This document shows, piece after piece, positions 1 to 6,831 of a stretch of DNA of 12,972 nucleotides. The stretch spans positions 1 to 12,972 of the forward strand of contig CAZPYK010000045.1 of assembly GCA_964590755.1 (NCBI GenBank), written 5' to 3'. Position numbers and translations under genes: made by a program. How positions within the stretch are numbered: position 1 is the first letter of the stretch; each line of letters begins with the position of its first letter. The DNA is from CAG-390 sp964590755 (GTDB lineage Bacteria; Bacillota; Clostridia; Oscillospirales; CAG-272). Under the pieces are notes generated by a model that worked only from the letters and a program-made list of their open reading frames with translations, was not told the DNA's origin and did no database searches.

Positions 1-54
1 CTGACGAATTTTCTGACTGCGCAATTGAGCAAAAAGAATTGTGCGGTATTGCCT
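1..54 (+). repeat. Right end of dispersed MITE-like repeat, copy 1 (cut by window edge)
   Basis: These 54 bases match 7672-7725 at 53 of 54 positions; the only difference is C at 17 versus T at 7688. Similarity stops exactly after the terminal GCCT in both places, which marks a real element boundary. The last 19 bases (36-54) are the right terminal inverted repeat of the element described at 7552-7725. The left part of this copy lies outside the window. The copy ends 40 bases before the start codon of the small gene at 95. Confidence 0.85.
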
Positions 55-60
55 TGATTT

Positions 61-84
61 GTTCCGCCGCCATTGCGGCGGAAC
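61..84 (+). promoter_or_regulatory. Perfect hairpin next to the ribosome binding site of the first gene
   Basis: GTTCCGCCGC (61-70) and GCGGCGGAAC (75-84) form a perfect 10-bp stem around a CATT loop. GGAG (85-88) begins directly after the stem and serves the ATG at 95. No T-run follows on either strand, so it does not look like an intrinsic terminator. It could shield the ribosome binding site or cap the mRNA; that role is inference. Confidence 0.5.
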
Positions 85-94
85 GGAGATTATC

Positions 95-433
95 ATGGAG
101 GAATACATGGAGCTGCTGCTTGATATTATCGTTGCGACGCTTGCGGTGTTCGGAGGCTACAGTGCTCTGAAGCTGATAGCCGAGCTTTGGTTCATACCCC
201 GGAGCTTTACTCCGTTTGCCGCGGTGCGGCTGGACGGGACCGAGGAGGATGCGTTGATAGACGCACTTCTTGAGGAAGCGCGGGCATCCTGGACGCACAA
301 AAAGAGAATACTTGTGCTTTTGCCCGAGGATGACGCCGAGCTTGCCGCGCGTGTGCGCAGGCTCTGCCCGTGCGCCGAGATCACGGTCGGGAGTCTTCCG
401 AATGCGCCCGAAACGGGCGATGACCCGACATGA
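95..433 (+). CDS. Small membrane-anchored protein of unknown function upstream of recD2
   Basis: I do not recognise this 112-residue protein. A single hydrophobic segment (about residues 7-32) is followed by a soluble part with an acidic stretch (residues about 47-60) and a short hydrophobic strand near residue 73 in RILVLLPEDD. That strand resembles the first strand of a small alpha/beta fold, but no catalytic motif is visible. The likely topology is one N-terminal anchor with a cytoplasmic tail. Start choice: ATG at 95 has GGAG at 85-88 with 6-base spacing. ATG at 107 has a stronger GGAGG at 97-101 with 5-base spacing and would give 108 residues; both are in frame. A GTG at 41 lies inside the repeat and is unlikely. 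The gene is 51 bases upstream of recD2 on the same strand and probably shares its mRNA. Confidence 0.65.
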   Translation: MEEYMELLLDIIVATLAVFGGYSALKLIAELWFIPRSFTPFAAVRLDGTEEDALIDALLEEARASWTHKKRILVLLPEDDAELAARVRRLCPCAEITVGSLPNAPETGDDPT

Positions 434-484
434 GCAAAAGCGAAAAAACACAATAAATAAAAACAGAAAAGGAGGGAGCTTTGA

Positions 485-2758
485 ATGGCACGAAGCATAT
501 TTGAAGAAGCCTACGGCCGCGCGTCGACAAAGAACGCGAACGGGGCGGAGAGCGATACTTTGACCGGCACGGTGGAAGAGATAATATATTCCAAAGACGA
601 TACCGGTTTTTTGATCTTCATGCTTGAGGCCGACGACGGGCGTATGCATTCGGTCCTCGGTGTTATGCCCGGCATCGGCGAGGGTGATCTTGTCAAGCTT
701 CACGGCAGGTGGGAAAACAATCCGCGCTACGGCAGACAATTTCGCGCACTGGAATACGAAAGAGAGCTTCCCTCCGATGTCGCGTCGATAGAAAGATACC
801 TTGCCTCGGGTGCTGTGAAGGGTATACGTCTGAAGACGGCGCGAAAGATAGTCGCTCAGTTCGGCGAGGATACCTTCGACGTTATCGAAAATCATCCGGA
901 CTGGCTGGCGCAGATCCCGGGTATCACGCCCAAGCGTGCAAATGAGATATCCGAGGATTTCAAACGGCAATCGGATATGCGCGGCACGGTGATATTCTTT
1001 AGGGAATACTTCGGTGCCGAGCTGACAATGAGGATATATAAGCGCTTCGGCGCCGAATCGGTGGAGCTGGTAAAGGAGGATCCGTATCGGCTCTGCACCG
1101 AGGTGGAAGGCATCGGATTTGACCGCACGGATGCAATGGCAAGGTCATGGGGCTGTTCGCCCGAGCTGCCCTCCCGCGTGGAATCCGGCTTGCGTCATGT
1201 TCTTGTGCAGAATTCGATCGGAAACGGGCACACCTGCCTGCCGGCGGACAAGCTGAAGGCGACCGCGGCGGAAATGCTCGGCGTTTCCGCAGAGGCGGTG
1301 AGTGCGGCTCTTGATGAACTGATCAGGCGCGGGGAGCTGGTGTCCGATACGACTCCCGACGGGAGTATGATTTATGAGAAAAAAGCATACGATGACGAGC
1401 GGTATGTCGCGGAAAAGCTTTCGCTGATCGACAAAAAATGCATTCCGATAGACACCGACGACATTGAGCGCTTCATTGACAAGGAAGAGGCGGCGCGAGG
1501 AATAAAATATGCCGACGCCCAGCGCGGTGCATTGATCGACGCACTGGCGCACGGTGTGATGATACTGACGGGCGGTCCGGGCACGGGAAAGACGACCGTC
1601 GTGCGCGCATTGCTTGATATTTTTGACAGTCTTGACCTCGATTGCGCTCTTGCCGCTCCCACGGGACGTGCCGCCAAGCGACTGTCCGAGGCGACCGCTC
1701 ATGAGGCGCGTACGGTGCACCGTCTGCTTGAGGCGGAGTTTTCGGGAGAGGATACAAATAACGGAGATCGTGTGCTCAGCTTCAGACGCTGTGAGAAGGA
1801 TCTTTTGGACGAGCATGTGATCATAATCGACGAGGCGTCGATGCTGGATACCGCGCTCACGGCGGCACTTTTGCGTGCCGTAAAGCCCGGGGCGAGGTTG
1901 GTGATGATCGGAGATTCCGATCAGCTGCCCTCGGTCGGCGCGGGAAACGTGTTGCATGATATAATAGATTCCGAACGCTTTGCCACCGTAAGGCTGACCG
2001 AGATCTTCAGGCAGGCGCAAAGCTCGCTTATCGTCACCAACGCGCACGCCATCAACCGCGGCGAGATGCCGCGGCTCGATGTCAAGGACAAAGACTTTTT
2101 CTTTATGCCGCGCAGGACGGATGCCGAGATAGCCGCGACCATCGTTCAGCTGTGTGCGCAACGTCTGCCGAAGGCGTACGGCGACGAGCTGGCGGCGGGA
2201 ATACAGGTCATAACTCCGTCGCGCAAGGGAGAGGGAGGAACGCACAATCTCAACGCGCTGCTCCAGCGTGAGCTCAATCCGCCATCCGCGGAAAAGCGAG
2301 AATATAATTTCCGCGACATCACCTTCCGCGAAGGGGACAAGGTCATGCAGGTGCGAAACAATTACGAGCTCGAATGGCAGCGCGGCAGCAAGGAAGGCAT
2401 AGGAATATTTAACGGGGACATAGGTGTCATAGAGGAGATAGACAGATCTGGCGGCGCCATGATGATAAACTTTGACGACCGCATGGTCGAATACGCGTTT
2501 GACGCTCTTGAGGATCTCGAACTTGCCTATGCCATTACCGTTCACAAAAGTCAGGGCAGCGAATACCCGGTGGTGATAGTTCCGATGTACGGAGCACCGC
2601 AGATGCTCTTGACGCGAAACCTGTTTTATACGGCGGTGACACGCGCCCGGCGCATGGTCATATTGGTCGGAAAGCAGGAGATCGTTCGGGTGATGGTGGA
2701 AAACAAGCGGCAATTGCTGAGGTATACCGGACTTTGCCGCCGCTTGAAAAAAGACTGA
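485..2758 (+). CDS. recD2: RecD2-type ATP-dependent 5'-3' DNA helicase (SF1B)
   Basis: This 757-residue protein has the full layout of RecD2/YrrC helicases, which act without RecBC in DNA repair and replication-fork maintenance. An N-terminal OB-like region (about 25-95) is followed by helix-hairpin-helix repeats (about 108-125, 142-158 and around 208). The motor has Walker A GGPGTGKT at 363-370, Walker B IIIDEAS at 446-452, motif III GDSDQLPSVGAG at 476-487, TVHKSQGSEYP at 685-695 and motif VI-like YTAVTRAR at 715-722. The length fits the family (roughly 700-800). The start is ATG with a strong GGAGG (471-475) ten bases or so upstream. The next gene, comF, starts 3 bases after the stop, which suggests coupled translation. 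All motor motifs look intact. Confidence 0.97.
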   Translation: MARSIFEEAYGRASTKNANGAESDTLTGTVEEIIYSKDDTGFLIFMLEADDGRMHSVLGVMPGIGEGDLVKLHGRWENNPRYGRQFRALEYERELPSDVASIERYLASGAVKGIRLKTARKIVAQFGEDTFDVIENHPDWLAQIPGITPKRANEISEDFKRQSDMRGTVIFFREYFGAELTMRIYKRFGAESVELVKEDPYRLCTEVEGIGFDRTDAMARSWGCSPELPSRVESGLRHVLVQNSIGNGHTCLPADKLKATAAEMLGVSAEAVSAALDELIRRGELVSDTTPDGSMIYEKKAYDDERYVAEKLSLIDKKCIPIDTDDIERFIDKEEAARGIKYADAQRGALIDALAHGVMILTGGPGTGKTTVVRALLDIFDSLDLDCALAAPTGRAAKRLSEATAHEARTVHRLLEAEFSGEDTNNGDRVLSFRRCEKDLLDEHVIIIDEASMLDTALTAALLRAVKPGARLVMIGDSDQLPSVGAGNVLHDIIDSERFATVRLTEIFRQAQSSLIVTNAHAINRGEMPRLDVKDKDFFFMPRRTDAEIAATIVQLCAQRLPKAYGDELAAGIQVITPSRKGEGGTHNLNALLQRELNPPSAEKREYNFRDITFREGDKVMQVRNNYELEWQRGSKEGIGIFNGDIGVIEEIDRSGGAMMINFDDRMVEYAFDALEDLELAYAITVHKSQGSEYPVVIVPMYGAPQMLLTRNLFYTAVTRARRMVILVGKQEIVRVMVENKRQLLRYTGLCRRLKKD

Positions 2759-2761
2759 AGG

Positions 2762-3547
2762 ATGAAGAAGAGATATCCAAAGGATCTGGCAAGAAGAGCG
2801 CCCGGCAAACTTGCAAGGCGCTTAAGACGCGTGCTGTGGGGCGAGTCGTGCTGCGCCTGCGGCAAGCTTGACGCCGCGGACGAGGTGCTGTGTCCCGCCT
2901 GTGCCGCCGACTTTCAGCGTGAGCTTGTGGCGCATTGCCCCGATTGCGGTGCGCCGATGGTACAGTGCTATTGCTCACGCCCGCATATGCGCGATGTGGG
3001 GTGCGGCTATCTTGTCAAGCTTGCCATGTACGAGGCGGCCGATCGGGATCGCGCGCTGAATCGTCTGATATACCGTTTGAAGCGGATACCCGATCGCGAA
3101 TGCGCGGCTCTTATCGCCGAGCTGTGGCGTGCGCCGTGCACGGTGCTTTTGTCTGATCGCGGAGTAGACATGCTCGATGTTATCGTGACATATGTTCCGC
3201 GAGATCGGGACAAGATACTTATCGACGGGCACGATCAAGCAAGGCTGTTGGCAACTGCGCTGGCAAACGAGTTGGGCGCGGAGTGCTTCTCACTGCTTGA
3301 AAGGAAGCGCGGCTCGCGTGAGCAGAAGAGTCTTTCCGCCGACGCGCGAGAAAAGAACGTCAGAAGCCTGTTTTCGCTCTCGCGAAAGATCGATCCGAGG
3401 CTTTTGCGCCACAAGAGCGTGCTGCTGGTCGACGACCTGGTCACCACCGGTGCAACGGTCGCCGCATGTGCCGATGTACTGCTGAGCGGCGGAGCCGAAA
3501 ACGTTTTTGCGGTCTCAATCGCCGCAGTCAAGAAAATTTTTAAATGA
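2762..3547 (+). CDS. comF: ComF family phosphoribosyltransferase-like protein
   Basis: This 261-residue protein has the ComF/GntX architecture. An N-terminal zinc-ribbon-like cysteine cluster (C30, C33, C44, C47, C59, C62, C69, C71) precedes a type I phosphoribosyltransferase fold, whose PRPP-binding signature VLLVDDLVTTGAT lies at 220-232. ComF in naturally transformable bacteria helps import single-stranded DNA; whether this strain is competent cannot be told from the window. The ATG lies 3 bases after the recD2 stop. The only purine run (GAAGG) touches it directly, so translation probably depends on coupling to recD2. A GTG at 2831 is a possible later start and would trim a basic leader (KKRYPK...RRLRR). 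The pair recD2-comF plausibly shares a DNA-processing theme. Confidence 0.93.
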   Translation: MKKRYPKDLARRAPGKLARRLRRVLWGESCCACGKLDAADEVLCPACAADFQRELVAHCPDCGAPMVQCYCSRPHMRDVGCGYLVKLAMYEAADRDRALNRLIYRLKRIPDRECAALIAELWRAPCTVLLSDRGVDMLDVIVTYVPRDRDKILIDGHDQARLLATALANELGAECFSLLERKRGSREQKSLSADAREKNVRSLFSLSRKIDPRLLRHKSVLLVDDLVTTGATVAACADVLLSGGAENVFAVSIAAVKKIFK

Positions 3548-3556
3548 TCTTTTAAA

Positions 3557-3616
3557 GCAAAGGTTGCTTCCGCGACGCACTCGGGAAGCGCCTTTGCCTT
3601 AATATTTATTTTTAAA
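3557..3616 (+). terminator. Intrinsic terminator after comF
   Basis: GCAAAGG (3557-3563) pairs with CCTTTGC (3591-3597) and GCTTCC (3566-3571) pairs with GGAAGC (3584-3589). Together they form a long hairpin starting 10 bases after the comF stop. A T-rich stretch follows (CTTAATATTTATTTTT, 3598-3613), interrupted by A residues, so termination may be incomplete. It separates the recD2-comF unit from the mreB promoter. Confidence 0.7.
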
Positions 3617-3633
3617 AAAATCCGAAAAAAAGG

Positions 3634-3662
3634 TTGCATTTAGAGCAAATATAGTATATAAT
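3634..3662 (+). promoter_or_regulatory. Sigma-A type promoter for mreB-pepD
   Basis: TTGCAT (3634-3639) and a perfect TATAAT (3657-3662) are separated by 17 bases. The predicted transcription start near 3669 gives a 5' leader of about 60 bases before mreB. The -35 box matches the consensus only in TTG, but the -10 box and spacing are ideal, and the site follows directly after the comF terminator. Confidence 0.65.
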
Positions 3663-3728
3663 TAAGATGTGAAAATGTGTGCTGCGTTGTATGGGCAGAG
3701 AATATAAAATGAATGGATATGCGAGTAA

Positions 3729-4766
3729 ATGTTTGATCTAACTCTGAGAAAGGACATCGGAATAGACCTCGGCACGGCGTCTATTTTGGTCTATGTGAAC
3801 GGTAAAGGAATAGTTTTGTCAGAGCCCTCGGTCGTGGCGATAGATGCCGAAAGCGGAGAGCTTATAGAGGTCGGAAGAAAAGCTCAGCAGATGCTGGGGC
3901 GGACTCCCGGAAATATTCAAGCGATACGTCCGCTCCGCGACGGAGTGATAAGTCAGTATGATGTGACGATGAAGATGCTTCAGCATTTCATCCGCATTGC
4001 CTGTGGCTCTATCATAACGCCGCGCAGGGTGGTGATCTGCGTGCCCTCCGGTGTCACCGAGGTGGAGGAGCGTGCGGTGGTTGATGCCGCAAAGCAGGTC
4101 GGAGCGCGCGAGGCTTATCTTATCGAGGAGCCGGTAGCCGCCGCCATCGGCGCGGGAATAAACATTGCCGCTCCCGACGGCAACATGGTCGTGGATATAG
4201 GCGGAGGTACCACCGATATCGCGGTGATATCCTTGGGCGGTGTTGTGGTCTCCGAATCGATAAAGGTGGCGGGGGATAAGCTTGACGAGGCGATCATGAG
4301 CTATGTCAGGCGCAAATACAATGTCCTTATAGGTGAGCGCACCGCCGAAACCATAAAAAGAAGGATAGGCATAGTTTGCCGTCACGATCAGGAGAGACTC
4401 ATGGAGGTCAAGGGACGCAGTCTTTCGAACGGTCTGCCGCAAGCGATAACGCTCTCCTCTTATGAGATGCTTGAGGCTATGCTTGAGCCGATATCGGCGA
4501 TAATCGATGCCATCCTGTATGTTATAGAGCGCACGCCCCCCGGACTTGTGGCGGATATTATGGAGAACGGTATAGTCATGACCGGCGGCGGATCGTTGCT
4601 CTACGGTTTCGATCGGCTTTTGACCGAAACGACTCGTATGAAAGCGAGAGTGGCGAAGGATCCGATACAGTGTGTCGCCATAGGCACGGGAAAATCGCTT
4701 GAGAATGTCGATGCGCTTGAGGAGGGCAGCATAAATCTTGCCCGCCAACGCCAAAAAAGACAATAG
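3729..4766 (+). CDS. mreB: MreB/Mbl family bacterial actin, rod-shape determination
   Basis: This 345-residue protein matches MreB family length and ATPase motifs: phosphate-1 GIDLGTAS at 11-18, phosphate-2 DIGGGTTDIAV at 156-166 and the adenosine motif MTGGGSLLYG at 284-293. MreB filaments sit under the membrane and guide lateral cell-wall synthesis. No mreC or mreD follows, so this may be a stand-alone Mbl- or MreBH-like paralogue; the symbol mreB is used in the family sense. The ATG at 3729 lacks a clear ribosome binding site (only GGA at 3715-3717), and two short out-of-frame ATG-started ORFs (from 3709 and 3713) overlap it. The DLG motif at the N terminus confirms the frame and leaves room for no longer N terminus. 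The promoter at 3634-3662 serves it; pepD follows on the same strand. Confidence 0.93.
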   Translation: MFDLTLRKDIGIDLGTASILVYVNGKGIVLSEPSVVAIDAESGELIEVGRKAQQMLGRTPGNIQAIRPLRDGVISQYDVTMKMLQHFIRIACGSIITPRRVVICVPSGVTEVEERAVVDAAKQVGAREAYLIEEPVAAAIGAGINIAAPDGNMVVDIGGGTTDIAVISLGGVVVSESIKVAGDKLDEAIMSYVRRKYNVLIGERTAETIKRRIGIVCRHDQERLMEVKGRSLSNGLPQAITLSSYEMLEAMLEPISAIIDAILYVIERTPPGLVADIMENGIVMTGGGSLLYGFDRLLTETTRMKARVAKDPIQCVAIGTGKSLENVDALEEGSINLARQRQKRQ

Positions 4767-4802
4767 GCGTACAATAAAAATTATAACGGAGCTTTGATCG
4801 AT

Positions 4803-6242
4803 ATGAAATATGTAACAGAGGGGTATGAGCCCCGCAGAGTACTTGAGCTTTTTGAAGAAATATCAGCCATACCGCGCGGTTCGGGAAACGAGGAGGCTGT
4901 GGCGAAACGGATAGAGGAGTTTGCGCTCGCGCGCGGAATGTTCTGCGTTCGAGATGACGCGAACAATGTGTTCGTTCGCGTTCCCGCCACTCATGGACGC
5001 GAAAAGGAAAAAGCCGTTCTTCTGCAAGGTCACACCGATATGGTGTGCGAGAAGAACAGCGATACTCGGCATGATTTCGAGCATGACGGCTTGAAGCTGT
5101 ATATAGAGGACGGCAAGCTTCGTGCCCGCGGCACGACGCTCGGAGGCGACGACGGAGCCGCCGTGGCTATGATGCTTGCGATCATTGACGGCGATCTTGC
5201 CTCGCATCCGACGGTCGAGTGCCTTTTCACCACAGACGAGGAGGTCGGCATGCTCGGAGCGAGCAGCTTTGATTATTCGCTCGTCACCGCTTCGTGCATG
5301 ATCAATCTTGACAGCGAGGCTGAGGGCTGTGTCACAGTCGGATGTGCCGGCGGAGTGCGCAGTGAGCTGACGATCCCGACAAAGCATCAGCCGATGCGCG
5401 GCGAGGCTCTGACGATAAGCATCAAGGGACTGTGCGGCGGTCATTCCGGAGAGAACATCAACTGCGGCAGGACGAACGCCTGCAAGCTTTTGGGCAGACT
5501 TTTGATCTCGCTTTCACGCAAGATGAGAGTGAATATCATTTCGGTAAACGGCGGAAGCAAGGATAATGCCATCCCGCGCGAGGCGTTTGCCGAGATATCG
5601 GTCGCCAACGGCGAGCGTGCGGCACGGCATATTCTGCGCACGGTCGAATGCATCCGCGGAGAACTGCGTGACGAGGACAATGGGCTCACCGTCGGTGTCT
5701 CGGTGTCGGCAAAGACGCACGAGCTGATGATGAACGGCGAAACAACTCGCCGCGTGCTTGCGGTGCTCGGAACCGTACAAAACGGTGTTATCGAAATGAG
5801 CCGCGATATAGAGGGACTTGTGGGCTTTTCCCGCAATCTCGGTATAGTCAAGACGGATGCGGAAGGCGTTTGTTTTGTTTTTTCATCTCGCTCGCCCGTG
5901 GAATCTCAGCTTGATGCATCCATTGAATCGCTGGACGCTCTGGCGGCGGTCGTCGGTGCCGGAACGCGCCACTACAGCCGCTATCCCGGCTGGAATTATG
6001 CCGCGCGGTCCTCTATAAGAACGAAATATCTCAAGGCGGCAAAAAAGGTGCTCGGTTATGAGCCTGCGGTCACAGTGATACATGCGGGGCTTGAATGCAG
6101 CATCATCAAGGCAGCGCTGCCACGGCTCGACATCATCTCGGTGGGGCCGGACATGAGCGGTATACATTCCCCCGACGAGGCGCTGTCGCTTGCTTCTGTC
6201 GAGCGCGTCTACAGGATACTCGGCGAGGTTTTGAGAGGTTAA
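4803..6242 (+). CDS. pepD: PepD-type beta-alanyl/aminoacyl-histidine dipeptidase (M20 family)
   Basis: This 479-residue metallopeptidase has the M20 dipeptidase signatures: HTD at 77-79 (metal ligands H77, D79), GGDDG at 114-118 (bridging aspartate), TDEE at 144-147 (general-base glutamate pair), D170, HAGLE at 427-431 and HSPDE at 455-459 (C-terminal ligand histidine). The family cleaves Xaa-His dipeptides and other short peptides in the cytosol. Start choice: ATG at 4803 lies 11 bases after GGAG (4788-4791). An in-frame TTG at 4794 is only 2 bases from that site, so ATG is preferred, and it gives the usual N terminus leading to IPRGSGNE. It lies 36 bases after mreB and probably depends on the mreB promoter. 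Its TAA overlaps the stop of the opposite-strand gene. Confidence 0.94.
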   Translation: MKYVTEGYEPRRVLELFEEISAIPRGSGNEEAVAKRIEEFALARGMFCVRDDANNVFVRVPATHGREKEKAVLLQGHTDMVCEKNSDTRHDFEHDGLKLYIEDGKLRARGTTLGGDDGAAVAMMLAIIDGDLASHPTVECLFTTDEEVGMLGASSFDYSLVTASCMINLDSEAEGCVTVGCAGGVRSELTIPTKHQPMRGEALTISIKGLCGGHSGENINCGRTNACKLLGRLLISLSRKMRVNIISVNGGSKDNAIPREAFAEISVANGERAARHILRTVECIRGELRDEDNGLTVGVSVSAKTHELMMNGETTRRVLAVLGTVQNGVIEMSRDIEGLVGFSRNLGIVKTDAEGVCFVFSSRSPVESQLDASIESLDALAAVVGAGTRHYSRYPGWNYAARSSIRTKYLKAAKKVLGYEPAVTVIHAGLECSIIKAALPRLDIISVGPDMSGIHSPDEALSLASVERVYRILGEVLRG

Positions 6243-6514
6243 CCCTTTTTGTCGATGATATCAAACAAGACGGTTCCCGCCACAACTATCAGTACCGTCA
6301 TGGCTATGTATTCGAGCATCGGACCGTAGCGATCCGCGGCACCGATGGGATCGATGCGTGCGTCTTTATATATCATGACCGTGAGCGCCGCGCCCGCCGA
6401 AAGCGCGGCGCTCATTCCGCAGACAAAGACGATCATCGCCTCGCGGCAAAGCTCGTCTATCATCAGAAAAAGGCTCCCGCGCGGGGCTTTTTTGTTTGAT
6501 CTTTTTCTTTTCAT
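6239..6514 (-). CDS. Small two-helix membrane protein of unknown function
   Basis: I do not recognise this 91-residue protein. A basic N terminus (MKRKRSNKK) is followed by hydrophobic segments at about 25-49 and 66-88, joined by a short polar loop (YKDARIDPIGAADRYG). It thus looks like a small helical-hairpin membrane protein. It ends DIIDKKG. Start choice: ATG at 6514 has only a weak GGA upstream. An in-frame ATG at 6463 (residue 18) has GGAG ten bases upstream and would give 74 residues beginning MIDELC; that version would leave the terminator hairpin at 6467-6493 outside the coding region. A good - strand promoter lies at 6566-6593. Gene orientation is convergent with pepD, with stops sharing TTAA. 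Hydrophobicity pattern, RBS and promoter support a real gene, but homologues were not checked. Confidence 0.6.
   Translation of the reverse strand: MKRKRSNKKAPRGSLFLMIDELCREAMIVFVCGMSAALSAGAALTVMIYKDARIDPIGAADRYGPMLEYIAMTVLIVVAGTVLFDIIDKKG
6467..6493 (+). terminator. Intrinsic terminator downstream of pepD, inside the opposite gene
   Basis: An 11-bp stem pairs 6467-6477 with 6483-6493 around a CGCGC loop, with two G-T wobbles that pair only in the + strand RNA. The descending arm ends in a run of six T. Read from the - strand the wobbles become A-C mismatches, so the signal favours + transcripts from mreB-pepD, about 225 bases past the pepD stop. Confidence 0.6.
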
Positions 6515-6565
6515 ATCTATCCGTTCCGTGATTTATTCGGCGGTGACTTAAATCCGCCTATAAAT

Positions 6566-6593
6566 ATTATACATTAAAAGCTTCGAAAATCAA
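6566..6593 (-). promoter_or_regulatory. Sigma-A type promoter for the small - strand membrane protein gene
   Basis: On the - strand TTGATT (6593-6588) and a perfect TATAAT (6571-6566) are separated by 16 bases. Transcription would start near 6558, about 44 bases before the ATG at 6514. A small GGCGG/CCGCC hairpin (6539-6543 with 6554-6558) falls in that leader. Confidence 0.6.
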
Positions 6594-6602
6594 GCTGTAA
6601 AT

Positions 6603-6647
6603 ACAGGGCGCAATGGCATGTGCTTCCAAGCATCCGGATGCCGCTGT
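6603..6647. other. Foldable palindromic patch in the divergent intergenic region
   Basis: The 12-base palindrome GCATCCGGATGC (6630-6641) sits inside nested inverted repeats: GGCAT/ATGCC (6615-6619 with 6638-6642), TGCT/AGCA (6621-6624 with 6629-6632) and ACAG/CTGT (6603-6606 with 6644-6647). It lies upstream of both divergent promoters, so it could be an operator or a remnant of a structured element. No T-run follows, which argues against a terminator. The function is unknown. Confidence 0.3.
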
Positions 6648-6711
6648 CCGATTTGACGATGAAAAACGGCTCGGGTGGTGAGTTGCGGCGGTCTTAACGA
6701 TTTCTTAGAGG

Positions 6712-6749
6712 AAAATTAACGAAAAAAAGCGTAAAAAAGAGCAAAAAAA
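6712..6749. promoter_or_regulatory. Helically phased A-tracts upstream of the pyrH promoter
   Basis: Runs of A occur at 6712-6715, 6722-6728, 6733-6738 and 6743-6749. Their centres are 10.5 to 11.5 bases apart, matching the helical repeat. Such phasing bends DNA, and A-rich DNA just upstream of a -35 box (here at 6762) commonly acts as an UP-type activator in Firmicutes. The spacing is directly visible; the activation role is inference. Confidence 0.5.
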
Positions 6750-6761
6750 GCGTTTTGGGTG

Positions 6762-6790
6762 TTTACAAAAGCTCAAAAATAAGATAAAAT
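6762..6790 (+). promoter_or_regulatory. Sigma-A type promoter for pyrH and the downstream cluster
   Basis: TTTACA (6762-6767) and TAAAAT (6785-6790) are spaced by 17 bases; each box differs from the consensus at a single position or nearly so. Transcription is expected near 6797, which leaves a 35-base leader containing AAGGAAGGA (6816-6823), 8 bases before the pyrH ATG. Confidence 0.75.
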
Positions 6791-6831
6791 ATATATGAAC
6801 TGTACTTATCTATCAAGGAAGGACCTTTATC

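Larger units (their letters stand above)
6515..6831. other. 317-base divergent intergenic region without a gene
   Basis: The region holds, from left to right, the - strand promoter (6566-6593), the palindromic patch (6603-6647), a GC-richer stretch with no recognised feature (about 6648-6710), phased A-tracts (6712-6749), the pyrH promoter (6762-6790) and the pyrH ribosome binding site (6816-6823). No open reading frame here has both a start and a ribosome binding site. Confidence 0.7.

Noticed and set aside
41..94. GTG start at 41 extending the first gene by 18 codons
   Set aside because: The extra codons lie in the mobile repeat and the hairpin; ATG at 95 or 107 has proper ribosome binding sites.
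1145..2713. 522-codon open frame on the - strand opposite recD2
   Set aside because: The + strand frame carries all helicase motifs. The - strand frame has no recognisable domain and arises from codon bias of the true gene.
3819..4763. 314-codon - strand frame opposite mreB
   Set aside because: Shadow of the MreB reading frame; no domain or ribosome binding site.
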